Source of the DNA: Bacteroidota bacterium
GTDB lineage: Bacteria > Bacteroidota > Bacteroidia > Chitinophagales > Chitinophagaceae
Direction of reading: 5' to 3'
Assembly (NCBI GenBank): GCA_023418315.1
Contig: JAEZZY010000045.1
Span: 1 to 11,409 of the forward strand
Length of the DNA stretch: 11,409 nucleotides
In this document: in pieces, positions 1 to 6,249 of the stretch
Layout: the number at the start of each line of letters is the position of its first letter
Position numbering within the stretch: position 1 is the stretch's first letter
The notes under the pieces: generated by a model
Told to the model about the DNA's origin: nothing
Database searches by the model: none
What the model saw: the letters and a program-made list of their open reading frames with translations, nothing else
Program-made: the position numbers and the translations under genes

Positions 1-1
1 A

Positions 2-58
2 TTGAAAAGTGGAAAACGCCCCAACGCACAAATCAACGCTGCGTTTCCCACTTTCCAA
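2..58. repeat. Imperfect inverted repeat (long stem-loop)
   Basis: Positions 2-19 and 41-58 are inverted copies matching at 16 of 18 positions, separated by a 21-nt loop. As RNA this would form a long stem with two A/C mismatches. No T-run follows on the + strand, so it is not a textbook intrinsic terminator in that direction; the left side is cut by the window edge. It could be the transcript end of a gene to the left, or an intergenic repeat. Confidence 0.55.
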
Positions 59-142
59 CAGGATAATAGTAGTAATAGTGATTGGAAATCTTTAGTTTTA
101 AACGTTACTAATTAGGGAGAGCTTTCAGCTTCACTTCGCTAC

Positions 143-191
143 GCTGCGTTCGCAATGACGGGAGTAGTGGGTGCTGCGTTCGCAATGACGG
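143..191. repeat. Short direct repeat, two 19-bp copies
   Basis: The 19-mer GCTGCGTTCGCAATGACGG occurs exactly at 143-161 and again at 173-191, a 30-nt period. The preceding bases (about 128-142, TTCGCTACGCTGCG style) and a partial GCGCTGCGTC at 204-213 are similar. Its reverse complement begins CCGTCATTGCGAA, a type of short intergenic repeat seen in many bacterial genomes. With only two units it is not a CRISPR array. Confidence 0.7.
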
Positions 192-226
192 TAAAGTGGT
201 GGAGCGCTGCGTCAAACACGTAATAC

Positions 227-259
227 TGACCAGAATCATATCGCCTATGATAGTGGTCA
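227..259. promoter_or_regulatory. Palindromic operator candidate upstream of the RIC-like/ccoI unit
   Basis: TGACCAGAATCATA (227-240) and TATGATAGTGGTCA (246-259) are inverted copies matching at 12 of 14 positions around a 5-nt centre. The outer TGACC/GGTCA ends resemble the TGA/TCA ends read by Crp/Fnr-family proteins, but the overall 33-bp span is longer than a usual Crp/Fnr site. The centre lies 40 nt upstream of the -7 box at 283-290. A related half-site with the same spacing is found at 3375. Confidence 0.6.
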
Positions 260-282
260 TTTCTGCGGCAAGCGGCTTGAGA

Positions 283-290
283 TAGCTTTG
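283..290 (+). promoter_or_regulatory. Bacteroidota-type -7 box (TAGCTTTG)
   Basis: TAGCTTTG fits the TAnnTTTG -7 element known from Bacteroidota primary-sigma promoters. No convincing -33 TTG element stands out at the usual distance, which fits an activator-dependent promoter. Transcription would start about 6-7 nt after the box, almost on the ATG at 296, so the first gene would be leaderless or nearly so if this box is used. Confidence 0.55.
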
Positions 291-295
291 TTTTT

Positions 296-850
296 ATGTT
301 AAGGCAAGCTGTTCTTCTTCCTTCCTATGATGCCTCCTTGGAGGATATCATAGCGCATCTGCAAGTTCATTATTACGAGGCGCTTACCGCATTGCAGGCA
401 CAGGCTATGGCGTATTTGCGTCTTTTGCAATCAGCCGGCACGCATCCGTTTCATTCTTTTTCCATAGCCTGTGAAGATACGCTGGGCAAGGTAGGGCTTA
501 CAATAGATTTTTTTTCCCGCAGGGTACTGCCCTATACGAAGGAGCTGGATGAAAAAGCACAGAGCGGGCATGATTGCACTCATTGCAGCGGCGGCTGTGA
601 TATGGGGCACAAAGCCTTGCTGATGGAGCTGCATCAGGGACACGGAGAATTACGACGGGCGATGTATGAATTGTACACCACGGCTTTGCCGCTCTATTCC
701 AATCTGGAATATCCTGAAGTATATAAATCGCTGCGGAAGGAACTGCATGTGATGGATACCGCCCTTCACCATCTTATTTATCTGGAAGAATCATGGCTGA
801 TGCCGAAGCTGCTGGAATCTCAAAAGAAAATACATGCCTATACTTTCTGA
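296..850 (+). CDS. RIC/hemerythrin-like helical protein with cysteine cluster
   Basis: A 184-aa soluble, helix-rich protein. Its two halves resemble the two repeats of the RIC/YtfE (hemerythrin-like di-iron, iron-sulfur repair) family. One half is about 17-84 (H25, H50, ending LPYTKEL). The other is about 105-173 (MELHQGHGEL at 110-119; LEESWLMPKL near 163-172). The N-terminal ScdA/DUF542 domain of RIC is absent. By family comparison from memory, the H and E before LPY in the first half are replaced (T69, F72/S74 region), and the H four residues before E164 is L160, so a normal di-iron site is doubtful. A C-x2-C-x3-C motif (C94, C97, C101) flanked by H92 and H105 sits between the halves and could bind metal. 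The gene overlaps ccoI by 17 nt, which suggests translational coupling and a role linked to metal supply for the oxidase. The start at 296 lies just after the -7 box; the next in-frame Met is residue 38, so a later start would lose part of the fold. The function is inferred, not established. Confidence 0.6.
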   Translation: MLRQAVLLPSYDASLEDIIAHLQVHYYEALTALQAQAMAYLRLLQSAGTHPFHSFSIACEDTLGKVGLTIDFFSRRVLPYTKELDEKAQSGHDCTHCSGGCDMGHKALLMELHQGHGELRRAMYELYTTALPLYSNLEYPEVYKSLRKELHVMDTALHHLIYLEESWLMPKLLESQKKIHAYTF

Positions 851-3281
851 AACGGTTGTAACAAAAAAACAACCCACGGGAAAAACATGCTGCTACCATT
901 GTGGTGCGGAATGCCTTAACGAAGAGCTTCGTATAGAAGAAAAATTTTTCTGCTGCTCCGGTTGCCAATTGGTCTATGAACTGCTGGCACACAACGGGCT
1001 TTGCGATTATTACCATCTGCAAACGCACCCCGGGTTGAGCCGCATCAAGCCTTTGCGAAAAGAAAAATACGCCTATCTGGATGAGCCTGCTATAGCCAAA
1101 CGCCTTTATCGTTTTTCGGACGGGAATTTTACCATTGTTCAGTTTTTTATACCGGCTATTCATTGCAGCTCCTGCATGTGGCTGTTGGAGCATTTGCATA
1201 AAATCAACCCCGCTATTGAGGAAAGCCGCATCAATTTTTCTACCAAAGAAGTAACGATTCATTTCAAAGCACAAAAGATAAGTCTGCGGCAGGTAGTGGA
1301 GTTGTTGGCTACGATCGGCTATGAACCGGCCATTCATTTGGATAATGATAAAACCCAAGATCATTCGGTAAATAAAGCGCGCTTGTATAAGCTCGGCATA
1401 GCAGGATTTTGCTTTGGAAACATTATGCTGATGAGCCTGCCGGAGTATTTTTCACTGGTCAATGACAGCCCTATAGAACATCAGTATGCGATGTTGTTTC
1501 GGGTATTGAATCTTATTTTATCCATACCGGTATTCTTTTATTCCGCTTCCGAATTTTTCAAAACCGCATGGACAGGGCTAAGGCAAAAAACGCTGAATAT
1601 AGATGCTCCCGTGGCATTGGCGCTTATCATCACCTATGCCCGTAGTCTTTACGAAGTATTTACAAACACCGGCGGCGGTTATTTCGACAGCATGGCAGGG
1701 ATTGTGTTTTTTATGCTGGTCGGCAGGGTAGTGCAGGAACGCACTTATCGTTTTCTTTCTTTTCACAGAGATTATAAAGCCTATTTCCCTATGGCGGCTA
1801 CCGTAGTAAAAGATGAACATACCACACAGAGTAAGCCTATAGCCGAGCTGGAAAAACACGATCTGATAAAAGTATTTCATCAGGAACTGATTCCCGCTGA
1901 CGGTAGGGTGATAGAGGGGAATGCCTATATTGACTACAGTTTTGTAACCGGCGAAAACGACCCTGTGGAAATAGGGATAGGGGAGCGAATTTTTGCCGGC
2001 GGCAGGCAAATGGGACAAGCGCTACTGGTAGAAGTGGAAAAGCCCGTAAGCTCCAGTTACCTTACTTCTTTATGGAACCATAAAACCTTTGCCAAAAACA
2101 AACAGGCGCAAAACGATCGCCAGAGTTTTGTGCATGTACTGAGTAAATATTTTACCATCATTCTCTTTACGCTTGCAGCGATTACGGCTGTTTATTGGTG
2201 GCAGGTGAATCCTAAAATGATCTTGCCAAGCGTATCGGCTATGCTCATTGTGGCTTGTCCTTGCGCGTTGTTGCTAACGGCTGTTTATACGAACGGCAAT
2301 CTCCTCCGTATCTTTTCCGACAACGGGCTGTACCTGCGTGATGCCACTGTGATTGAACAATTGGGCAAAGCCAATGAACTCGTGTTCGACAAAACCGGCA
2401 CCCTTACCCTCTCCGGCAAATCCTACCATACAAAAGGCTATACACTGAAGGAAGAAGAAGCGAGAGCGGTGTATGCAACGGCAGTGATGAGCAACCATCC
2501 GGTAAGCCGGCAACTGGCCAAGCAACTGGCTCTACCCGAAACCGTAGCGGTAACAGACTGGAAAGAAGTAACGGGTTTCGGTATAGAAGCAAAATATGGG
2601 GAGGATAAGATTCGTATAGGCTCTGCAACATGGACCCGCGCCATTATTGCCGAAGGAGAAGAACCGGCAGAGGTGTATGTGCGATACGGAGATCAGCTTA
2701 CGGCTTTTTACTGGCAACCGCAGTTGCGGAAAGGTGCAAACGCTACGCTTCAGGATTTGCGGAATGATTATGCACTGTCCTTGTTGTCCGGCGATCATGA
2801 CCGGCATAGGCACCTGTTTGAACCCTATTTTGACAAGGATAGTTTGTTCTTTCACCAAAAGCCTATAGATAAGCTGGAATATATAGAACGGCTGCAAGAA
2901 AGCGGACAACGGGTAGTGATGGTAGGCGACGGGCTGAACGATGCGGGAGCGCTGCAACAAAGCAATGCCGGAATTACCCTTGCCGATGATATCAATAATT
3001 TCAGCCCTTCCTGCGATGCGATTCTGCAAGCAGAGCAATTGCATCAGTTACCTGCACTGCTGCGGCTCAGCAAACGCGCCAAAAACATTGTTCATTTTTG
3101 TTTCGGCATTTCTATTCTTTACAATATTGTAGGACTTACCATCTCCATGCGGGGCGAAATGAACCCTATGATAGCCGCTATTCTGATGCCGCTCAGCACC
3201 CTCACCATCGTGCTGATTACTACCGGCGCCAGCAATTGGGTAGCATCCCGGTTGGGATTGAAATGGCAGACGAAAGGGTGA
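834..3281 (+). CDS. ccoI: CcoI copper-transporting P-type ATPase (cbb3 oxidase assembly)
   Basis: An 815-aa P1B-type ATPase of the CcoI/FixI (CtpA-like) group, which exports copper across the inner membrane for CuB assembly. In order: a cysteine-rich N-terminal metal-binding domain (C20, C23, C27, FCCSGC at 39-44); a heavy-metal-associated domain with HCSSC at 110-114; membrane helices from about 185; an actuator TGEN motif at 372-375 (TGES in most pumps); the transport motif CPC at 475-477; the phosphorylated aspartate in DKTGTLT (D519); the P1B nucleotide-domain SxHP variant SNHP (553-556); GDGLND at 698-703; and two C-terminal helices. The length is normal for CcoI with its extended N-terminus. 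The ATG lies 17 nt inside the end of the preceding gene, so the two are co-transcribed and probably translationally coupled. A separate promoter region follows it, so ccoI can be expressed apart from the oxidase operon. Confidence 0.96.
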   Translation: MPILSETVVTKKQPTGKTCCYHCGAECLNEELRIEEKFFCCSGCQLVYELLAHNGLCDYYHLQTHPGLSRIKPLRKEKYAYLDEPAIAKRLYRFSDGNFTIVQFFIPAIHCSSCMWLLEHLHKINPAIEESRINFSTKEVTIHFKAQKISLRQVVELLATIGYEPAIHLDNDKTQDHSVNKARLYKLGIAGFCFGNIMLMSLPEYFSLVNDSPIEHQYAMLFRVLNLILSIPVFFYSASEFFKTAWTGLRQKTLNIDAPVALALIITYARSLYEVFTNTGGGYFDSMAGIVFFMLVGRVVQERTYRFLSFHRDYKAYFPMAATVVKDEHTTQSKPIAELEKHDLIKVFHQELIPADGRVIEGNAYIDYSFVTGENDPVEIGIGERIFAGGRQMGQALLVEVEKPVSSSYLTSLWNHKTFAKNKQAQNDRQSFVHVLSKYFTIILFTLAAITAVYWWQVNPKMILPSVSAMLIVACPCALLLTAVYTNGNLLRIFSDNGLYLRDATVIEQLGKANELVFDKTGTLTLSGKSYHTKGYTLKEEEARAVYATAVMSNHPVSRQLAKQLALPETVAVTDWKEVTGFGIEAKYGEDKIRIGSATWTRAIIAEGEEPAEVYVRYGDQLTAFYWQPQLRKGANATLQDLRNDYALSLLSGDHDRHRHLFEPYFDKDSLFFHQKPIDKLEYIERLQESGQRVVMVGDGLNDAGALQQSNAGITLADDINNFSPSCDAILQAEQLHQLPALLRLSKRAKNIVHFCFGISILYNIVGLTISMRGEMNPMIAAILMPLSTLTIVLITTGASNWVASRLGLKWQTKG

Positions 3282-3306
3282 TTTTATAATTGCAGACATT
3301 ATTTGC

Positions 3307-3329
3307 TAACCGCATGGTTACTTCTTTTT
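3307..3329 (+). terminator. Weak terminator-like hairpin after ccoI
   Basis: TAACC (3307-3311) can pair with GGTTA (3316-3320) around a 4-nt loop and is followed by the pyrimidine-rich CTTCTTTTT (3321-3329). The stem is only 5 bp. A second hairpin, ACTTC/GAAGT (3319-3335), overlaps it. It is in the right place to end the ccoI transcript, but the thermodynamic support is poor. Confidence 0.25.
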
Positions 3330-3374
3330 CGGAAGTGATGAGCCGCTGTTTTATAACTCTTCTCAAACCCCCAC

Positions 3375-3408
3375 TGACCAATATCATTTCCCATTCCGAT
3401 TATTGTCA
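3375..3408. promoter_or_regulatory. Operator candidate upstream of the ccoS-ccoNO operon
   Basis: TGACCAATATCAT at 3375-3387 matches the left arm of the 227-259 palindrome at 11 of 13 positions, and the surrounding 20 nt match at 16 of 20. Its inverted partner GATTATTGTCA (3398-3408) is weaker: TGAC/GTCA and ATC/GAT are kept, 8 of 11. The centre is about 40.5 nt upstream of the -7 box at 3432, against 40 nt in the other promoter. A shared activator of the Crp/Fnr type is the simplest reading. Confidence 0.55.
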
Positions 3409-3431
3409 TCAAACCGTCATGAACGCGGCAA

Positions 3432-3439
3432 TAGCTTTG
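3432..3439 (+). promoter_or_regulatory. Bacteroidota-type -7 box (TAGCTTTG) for the cco operon
   Basis: The same octamer TAGCTTTG as at 283-290, again inside ATAGCTTTGT. It fits TAnnTTTG and lies 57 nt after the start of the TGACCA half-site. The predicted start near 3446 would give a leader of about 70 nt before the ccoS ATG at 3519. No clear -33 element is seen. Confidence 0.55.
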
Positions 3440-3518
3440 TCTTCTGATTGGATATAGGCAGCGCAAGTGGGGTAATACACGCCCCGAATCTGCCTTATGC
3501 CATAGGAAATATCATATC

Positions 3519-3680
3519 ATGAGCGCTTTATTCATACTCGTTATAGCCAGCATTTGTGTAGCTGCCGTGTTTCTGGGAGCGTTTATCTGGAGTGTGCATA
3601 CCAACCAATTCAGCGACCAGAAAGGGGCTTCGATGCGGATACTTTTTGAGGATAATACAGACCAAAACAATAATCAATAA
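3519..3680 (+). CDS. ccoS: CcoS, cbb3 oxidase assembly protein
   Basis: A 53-aa single-helix membrane protein. The N-terminal helix (about 3-24, ending GAFIW) is followed by the family signature NQFSDQKGASMRILFEDN (29-46), matching the CcoS pattern of F-W near the helix end, Q-F-D/S-D, and R-I-L-F-x-D. CcoS is needed for inserting haem b and CuB into CcoN. The length is normal for the family. The ATG at 3519 is the only start that gives the full helix. The stop is 9 nt before the ccoNO ATG, so the genes are in one operon. It is the first gene after the operator/-7 box pair. The sequence after residue 46 is a short polar tail rich in N and Q. Confidence 0.93.
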   Translation: MSALFILVIASICVAAVFLGAFIWSVHTNQFSDQKGASMRILFEDNTDQNNNQ

Positions 3681-3689
3681 CAAACCAAA

Positions 3690-5888
3690 ATGGATGCTTC
3701 AATGACAAATGAAGGACAACCTATCTCTGCGGCACAAGCAAAAGCCGTAGAGCATTCCGGCGGTATGGACCATTTCTATTACGATAATAAGATTGTAAAA
3801 TGGTTTACCTACGCCACTATTTTCTGGGGCGCAGTAGGGATGCTTGCCGGGCTACTGGCGGCATTTCAACTGGTATTTCCCATCCTCAATTTTAGCACAG
3901 CAGAAACTACATTCGGCAGGGTGCGCCCCGTACACACCAATGCAGTGATTTTTGCATTTGTAGGCAACGGGATTTTTATGGGCGTGTATTACTCGCTGCA
4001 ACGGTTGTGCAAAGCACGGATGTATAGCGATGCGTTGAGTAAATTTCACTTCTGGGTATGGCAGTTCATTATCGTACTGGCGGCAGTTACGCTGCTGGCG
4101 GGCTATACCACCGGTAAAGAATATGCAGAACTGGAATGGCCGCTGGATATTCTGATTACCATTACTTGGGTGGTATTCGGTTGGAATATGTTTGGTACCA
4201 TCATCAAACGCAGAGAGCGGCATCTATATGTAGCCATCTGGTTTTATATAGCCACATTCGTAACGGTAGCCATGCTGCATATTGTAAATTCCTGGGAAAT
4301 ACCGTTTACATGGTTAAAATCTTACTCCTGGTATGCGGGCGTGCAGGATGCTTTGGTGCAATGGTGGTACGGACACAATGCCGTGGCGTTTTTCCTTACT
4401 ACGCCTTATTTAGGTTTGATGTATTACTTCTTGCCTAAGGCTGCCAATCGTCCTGTTTATTCCTATCGTCTTTCGATTATCCACTTCTGGGCGCTTATCT
4501 TCATTTATATATGGGCAGGCCCGCACCATTTGCTTTATACAGCTCTTCCGGATTGGGCACAGTCGCTCGGTACCGTGTTCTCTATCATGCTGCTGGCGCC
4601 GTCATGGGGCGGTATGATCAACGGCTTGCTCACGCTGCGCGGCGCCTGGGATAAGGTGCGGGAAGACGTGGTGTTGAAATTCCTCGTAGTGGCGGTTACG
4701 GCTTATGGTATGGCTACGTTTGAAGGACCTATGCTGAGTCTTAAAAATGTAAATGCTATCAGCCACTTTACCGATTGGACGATTGCACACGTGCACGTAG
4801 GTGCGTTGGGGTGGAATGGTTTCCTCACCTTCGGGGTCATCTACTGGTTGATTCCACGCATCTTCAAAACACAGTTGCATTCGGCTAAGCTCGCCAATTG
4901 GCATTTCTGGATTGGTACGCTGGGGATTGTGTTCTACGCAGTGCCTATGTATTGGGCCGGTTTTATGCAAAGCCTTGCCTGGAAAGAATTTACTCCCGAA
5001 GGACAATTGAAATATCAGTTTATGGAGACGGTAACGCAGATGCGTCCATTCTTCGCTATGCGCGGCGTGGGTGGCGTACTTTACCTTACCGGTGTGGTGA
5101 TGATGATTGTGAACATCTGGAAAACCGTGAAAAGCGGTAAAGCCGTGGACAATGAAGCTGCTTCTGCCGCACCATTGCAAAAAGACTATGTGCCACATGC
5201 CGGAGGACACTGGCATCGCTGGATAGAAAGAAGACCCGTGCAGATGATGGTGTTCAGCTTAGTGGTAGTAGCTATAGGCGGCGCAATCGAAATCATTCCC
5301 ACCTTCCTTGTAAAATCCAACGTACCCACCATTAGCAGTGTAAAACCCTATACGCCTTTGGAATTGCAAGGACGCGATATCTATGTAAGAGAAGGTTGCT
5401 ACACCTGCCATAGCCAAATGGTGCGTCCCTTCCGGAGCGAAGTGGCACGCTACGGCGAGTATTCCAAAGCCGGTGAATTTGTTTATGACCATCCCTTCCA
5501 ATGGGGTAGCAAACGTACAGGTCCCGACCTCGCACGTATAGGCGGAAAATATCCCGATAGCTGGCATTTCAACCACATGTACGAACCCTCTAGCATGTCG
5601 CCGGGGTCTATCATGCCCAACTATCCCTGGCTCTTCAAAAATAAAATTGATAAATCGGTAACGCCTGCCAAAATACGCGCTATGCAAACCCTCGGTGTTC
5701 CTTATCCCACAGGTTACGACAAAATAGCAAACAACGATCTTGACAAACAAGCACAACGAATCGTAGCCAATTTAGAGAAAGACAATATCAAAGTGAAAGC
5801 CGACAAAGAAATCATCGCGCTCATCGCTTACCTCCAACGCGTAGGCACCGACATCAAACTGGAACAAAAAACAACCGCTCAACCATAA
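3690..5888 (+). CDS. ccoNO: CcoN-CcoO fusion, catalytic and mono-haem c subunits of cbb3 oxidase
   Basis: A 732-aa fusion of subunits I and II. CcoN part (about 30-480) carries about 12 helices. H82 (in VRPVHTN) and H369 are the likely low-spin haem b ligands, H367 (in AHVHVG) the likely haem b3 ligand, and H229, H279 and H280 (WYGHN, GPHH) the CuB ligands. Y273, six residues before H279, fits the cross-linked active-site tyrosine of cbb3 enzymes. CcoO part starts with a helix at about 517-540. It carries a c-type haem motif CYTCH at 570-574 and a probable axial Met at M642 (SIMPNYPW). A linker of roughly 35 residues rich in G, H, A and K joins the parts. Together they reduce O2 to water at high affinity. 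The CcoN-CcoO fusion is usual in Bacteroidota. There are no obvious missing ligands. Confidence 0.97.
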   Translation: MDASMTNEGQPISAAQAKAVEHSGGMDHFYYDNKIVKWFTYATIFWGAVGMLAGLLAAFQLVFPILNFSTAETTFGRVRPVHTNAVIFAFVGNGIFMGVYYSLQRLCKARMYSDALSKFHFWVWQFIIVLAAVTLLAGYTTGKEYAELEWPLDILITITWVVFGWNMFGTIIKRRERHLYVAIWFYIATFVTVAMLHIVNSWEIPFTWLKSYSWYAGVQDALVQWWYGHNAVAFFLTTPYLGLMYYFLPKAANRPVYSYRLSIIHFWALIFIYIWAGPHHLLYTALPDWAQSLGTVFSIMLLAPSWGGMINGLLTLRGAWDKVREDVVLKFLVVAVTAYGMATFEGPMLSLKNVNAISHFTDWTIAHVHVGALGWNGFLTFGVIYWLIPRIFKTQLHSAKLANWHFWIGTLGIVFYAVPMYWAGFMQSLAWKEFTPEGQLKYQFMETVTQMRPFFAMRGVGGVLYLTGVVMMIVNIWKTVKSGKAVDNEAASAAPLQKDYVPHAGGHWHRWIERRPVQMMVFSLVVVAIGGAIEIIPTFLVKSNVPTISSVKPYTPLELQGRDIYVREGCYTCHSQMVRPFRSEVARYGEYSKAGEFVYDHPFQWGSKRTGPDLARIGGKYPDSWHFNHMYEPSSMSPGSIMPNYPWLFKNKIDKSVTPAKIRAMQTLGVPYPTGYDKIANNDLDKQAQRIVANLEKDNIKVKADKEIIALIAYLQRVGTDIKLEQKTTAQP

Positions 5889-5899
5889 AAAAATAACCG

Positions 5900-6085
5900 A
5901 TGAAGTTCAGAATCTATTTAGAGCAAATCATAGGCGTAGATATATACCCGCTCATCTCGCTTGTATTGTTCTTCAGTTTTTTCTCGCTGCTTGCTTATTG
6001 GGCACTAAAAGTCAATAAACAATATATCAGCAACCTCAAGCAAATACCCTTCCACGAAGACGAACAGAGCCCTTCATCAAACTAA
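5900..6085 (+). CDS. ccoQ: CcoQ-like small membrane subunit
   Basis: A 61-aa protein with one strong membrane helix (about 16-38, YPLISLVLFF to YWALKV) followed by a short basic then acidic cytoplasmic tail (HEDEQS). The pattern of a short amphipathic start, GVxIYPLISL, helix, and KVxKxYIxxLxxIP matches the small CcoQ/FixQ-type proteins found between ccoNO and ccoP in Bacteroidota. CcoQ stabilises the oxidase complex. The gene begins 11 nt after ccoNO. The call rests mainly on position, size and topology, because such short proteins are poorly conserved. Confidence 0.8.
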   Translation: MKFRIYLEQIIGVDIYPLISLVLFFSFFSLLAYWALKVNKQYISNLKQIPFHEDEQSPSSN

Positions 6086-6097
6086 ACCAAAACCAAG

Positions 6098-6241
6098 ATG
6101 CAGACAAATAAGATGTGGAAATTTTTTGGAGTCCAAGCTGGAATATGCCGATGGAGCTTCAGTGGCGATAGCACCGTTCATCAAAAGAATACCTATGAAG
6201 CTTGCCCACATTACCTCATCCCGTTACCTGCCGAAAAATAA
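6098..6241 (+). other. 47-codon open frame made mostly of the dispersed repeat, doubtful gene
   Basis: ATG at 6098 opens 47 codons ending at TAA 6239-6241, starting MQTNKMWKFFGVQAG. Most of it is the dispersed repeat starting at 6122. The frame is not conserved in the second copy of the repeat, where the same frame hits a stop soon after the start (GVQADECR then stop). It ends 8 nt before the ccoP ATG and could be translated in passing. I see no known domain and think it is more likely a by-product of the repeat. Confidence 0.15.
6122..6211 (+). repeat. Dispersed repeat, copy 1 (between ccoQ and ccoP)
   Basis: Positions 6122-6180 match the reverse complement of 10062-10120 at 49 of 59 positions, including an exact 17-nt start (TTTTTTGGAGTCCAAGC). 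A second, weaker block (6188-6211) matches the far end of copy 2, but this copy lacks about 34 nt in between. Read in the frame starting TTG GAG TCC, both copies give LESK, AD, and AIAPF at the same places, so either a short peptide or an RNA structure may have been conserved. It fills most of the only long gap inside the operon. Confidence 0.7.
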
Positions 6242-6249
6242 AACAGACC

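Noticed and set aside
143..191. CRISPR array
   Set aside because: Only two 19-bp units, no cas genes, and the repeat looks like a common short intergenic repeat.
227..259. Sigma-54 promoter
   Set aside because: The GG-N10-GC spacing pattern is absent; the sequence is a palindrome followed by a TAnnTTTG box.
6202..6249. TTG-initiated longer start for ccoP
   Set aside because: The added residues lie in the repeat-adjacent sequence and hide the clean signal-like N-terminus that starts at ATG 6250.
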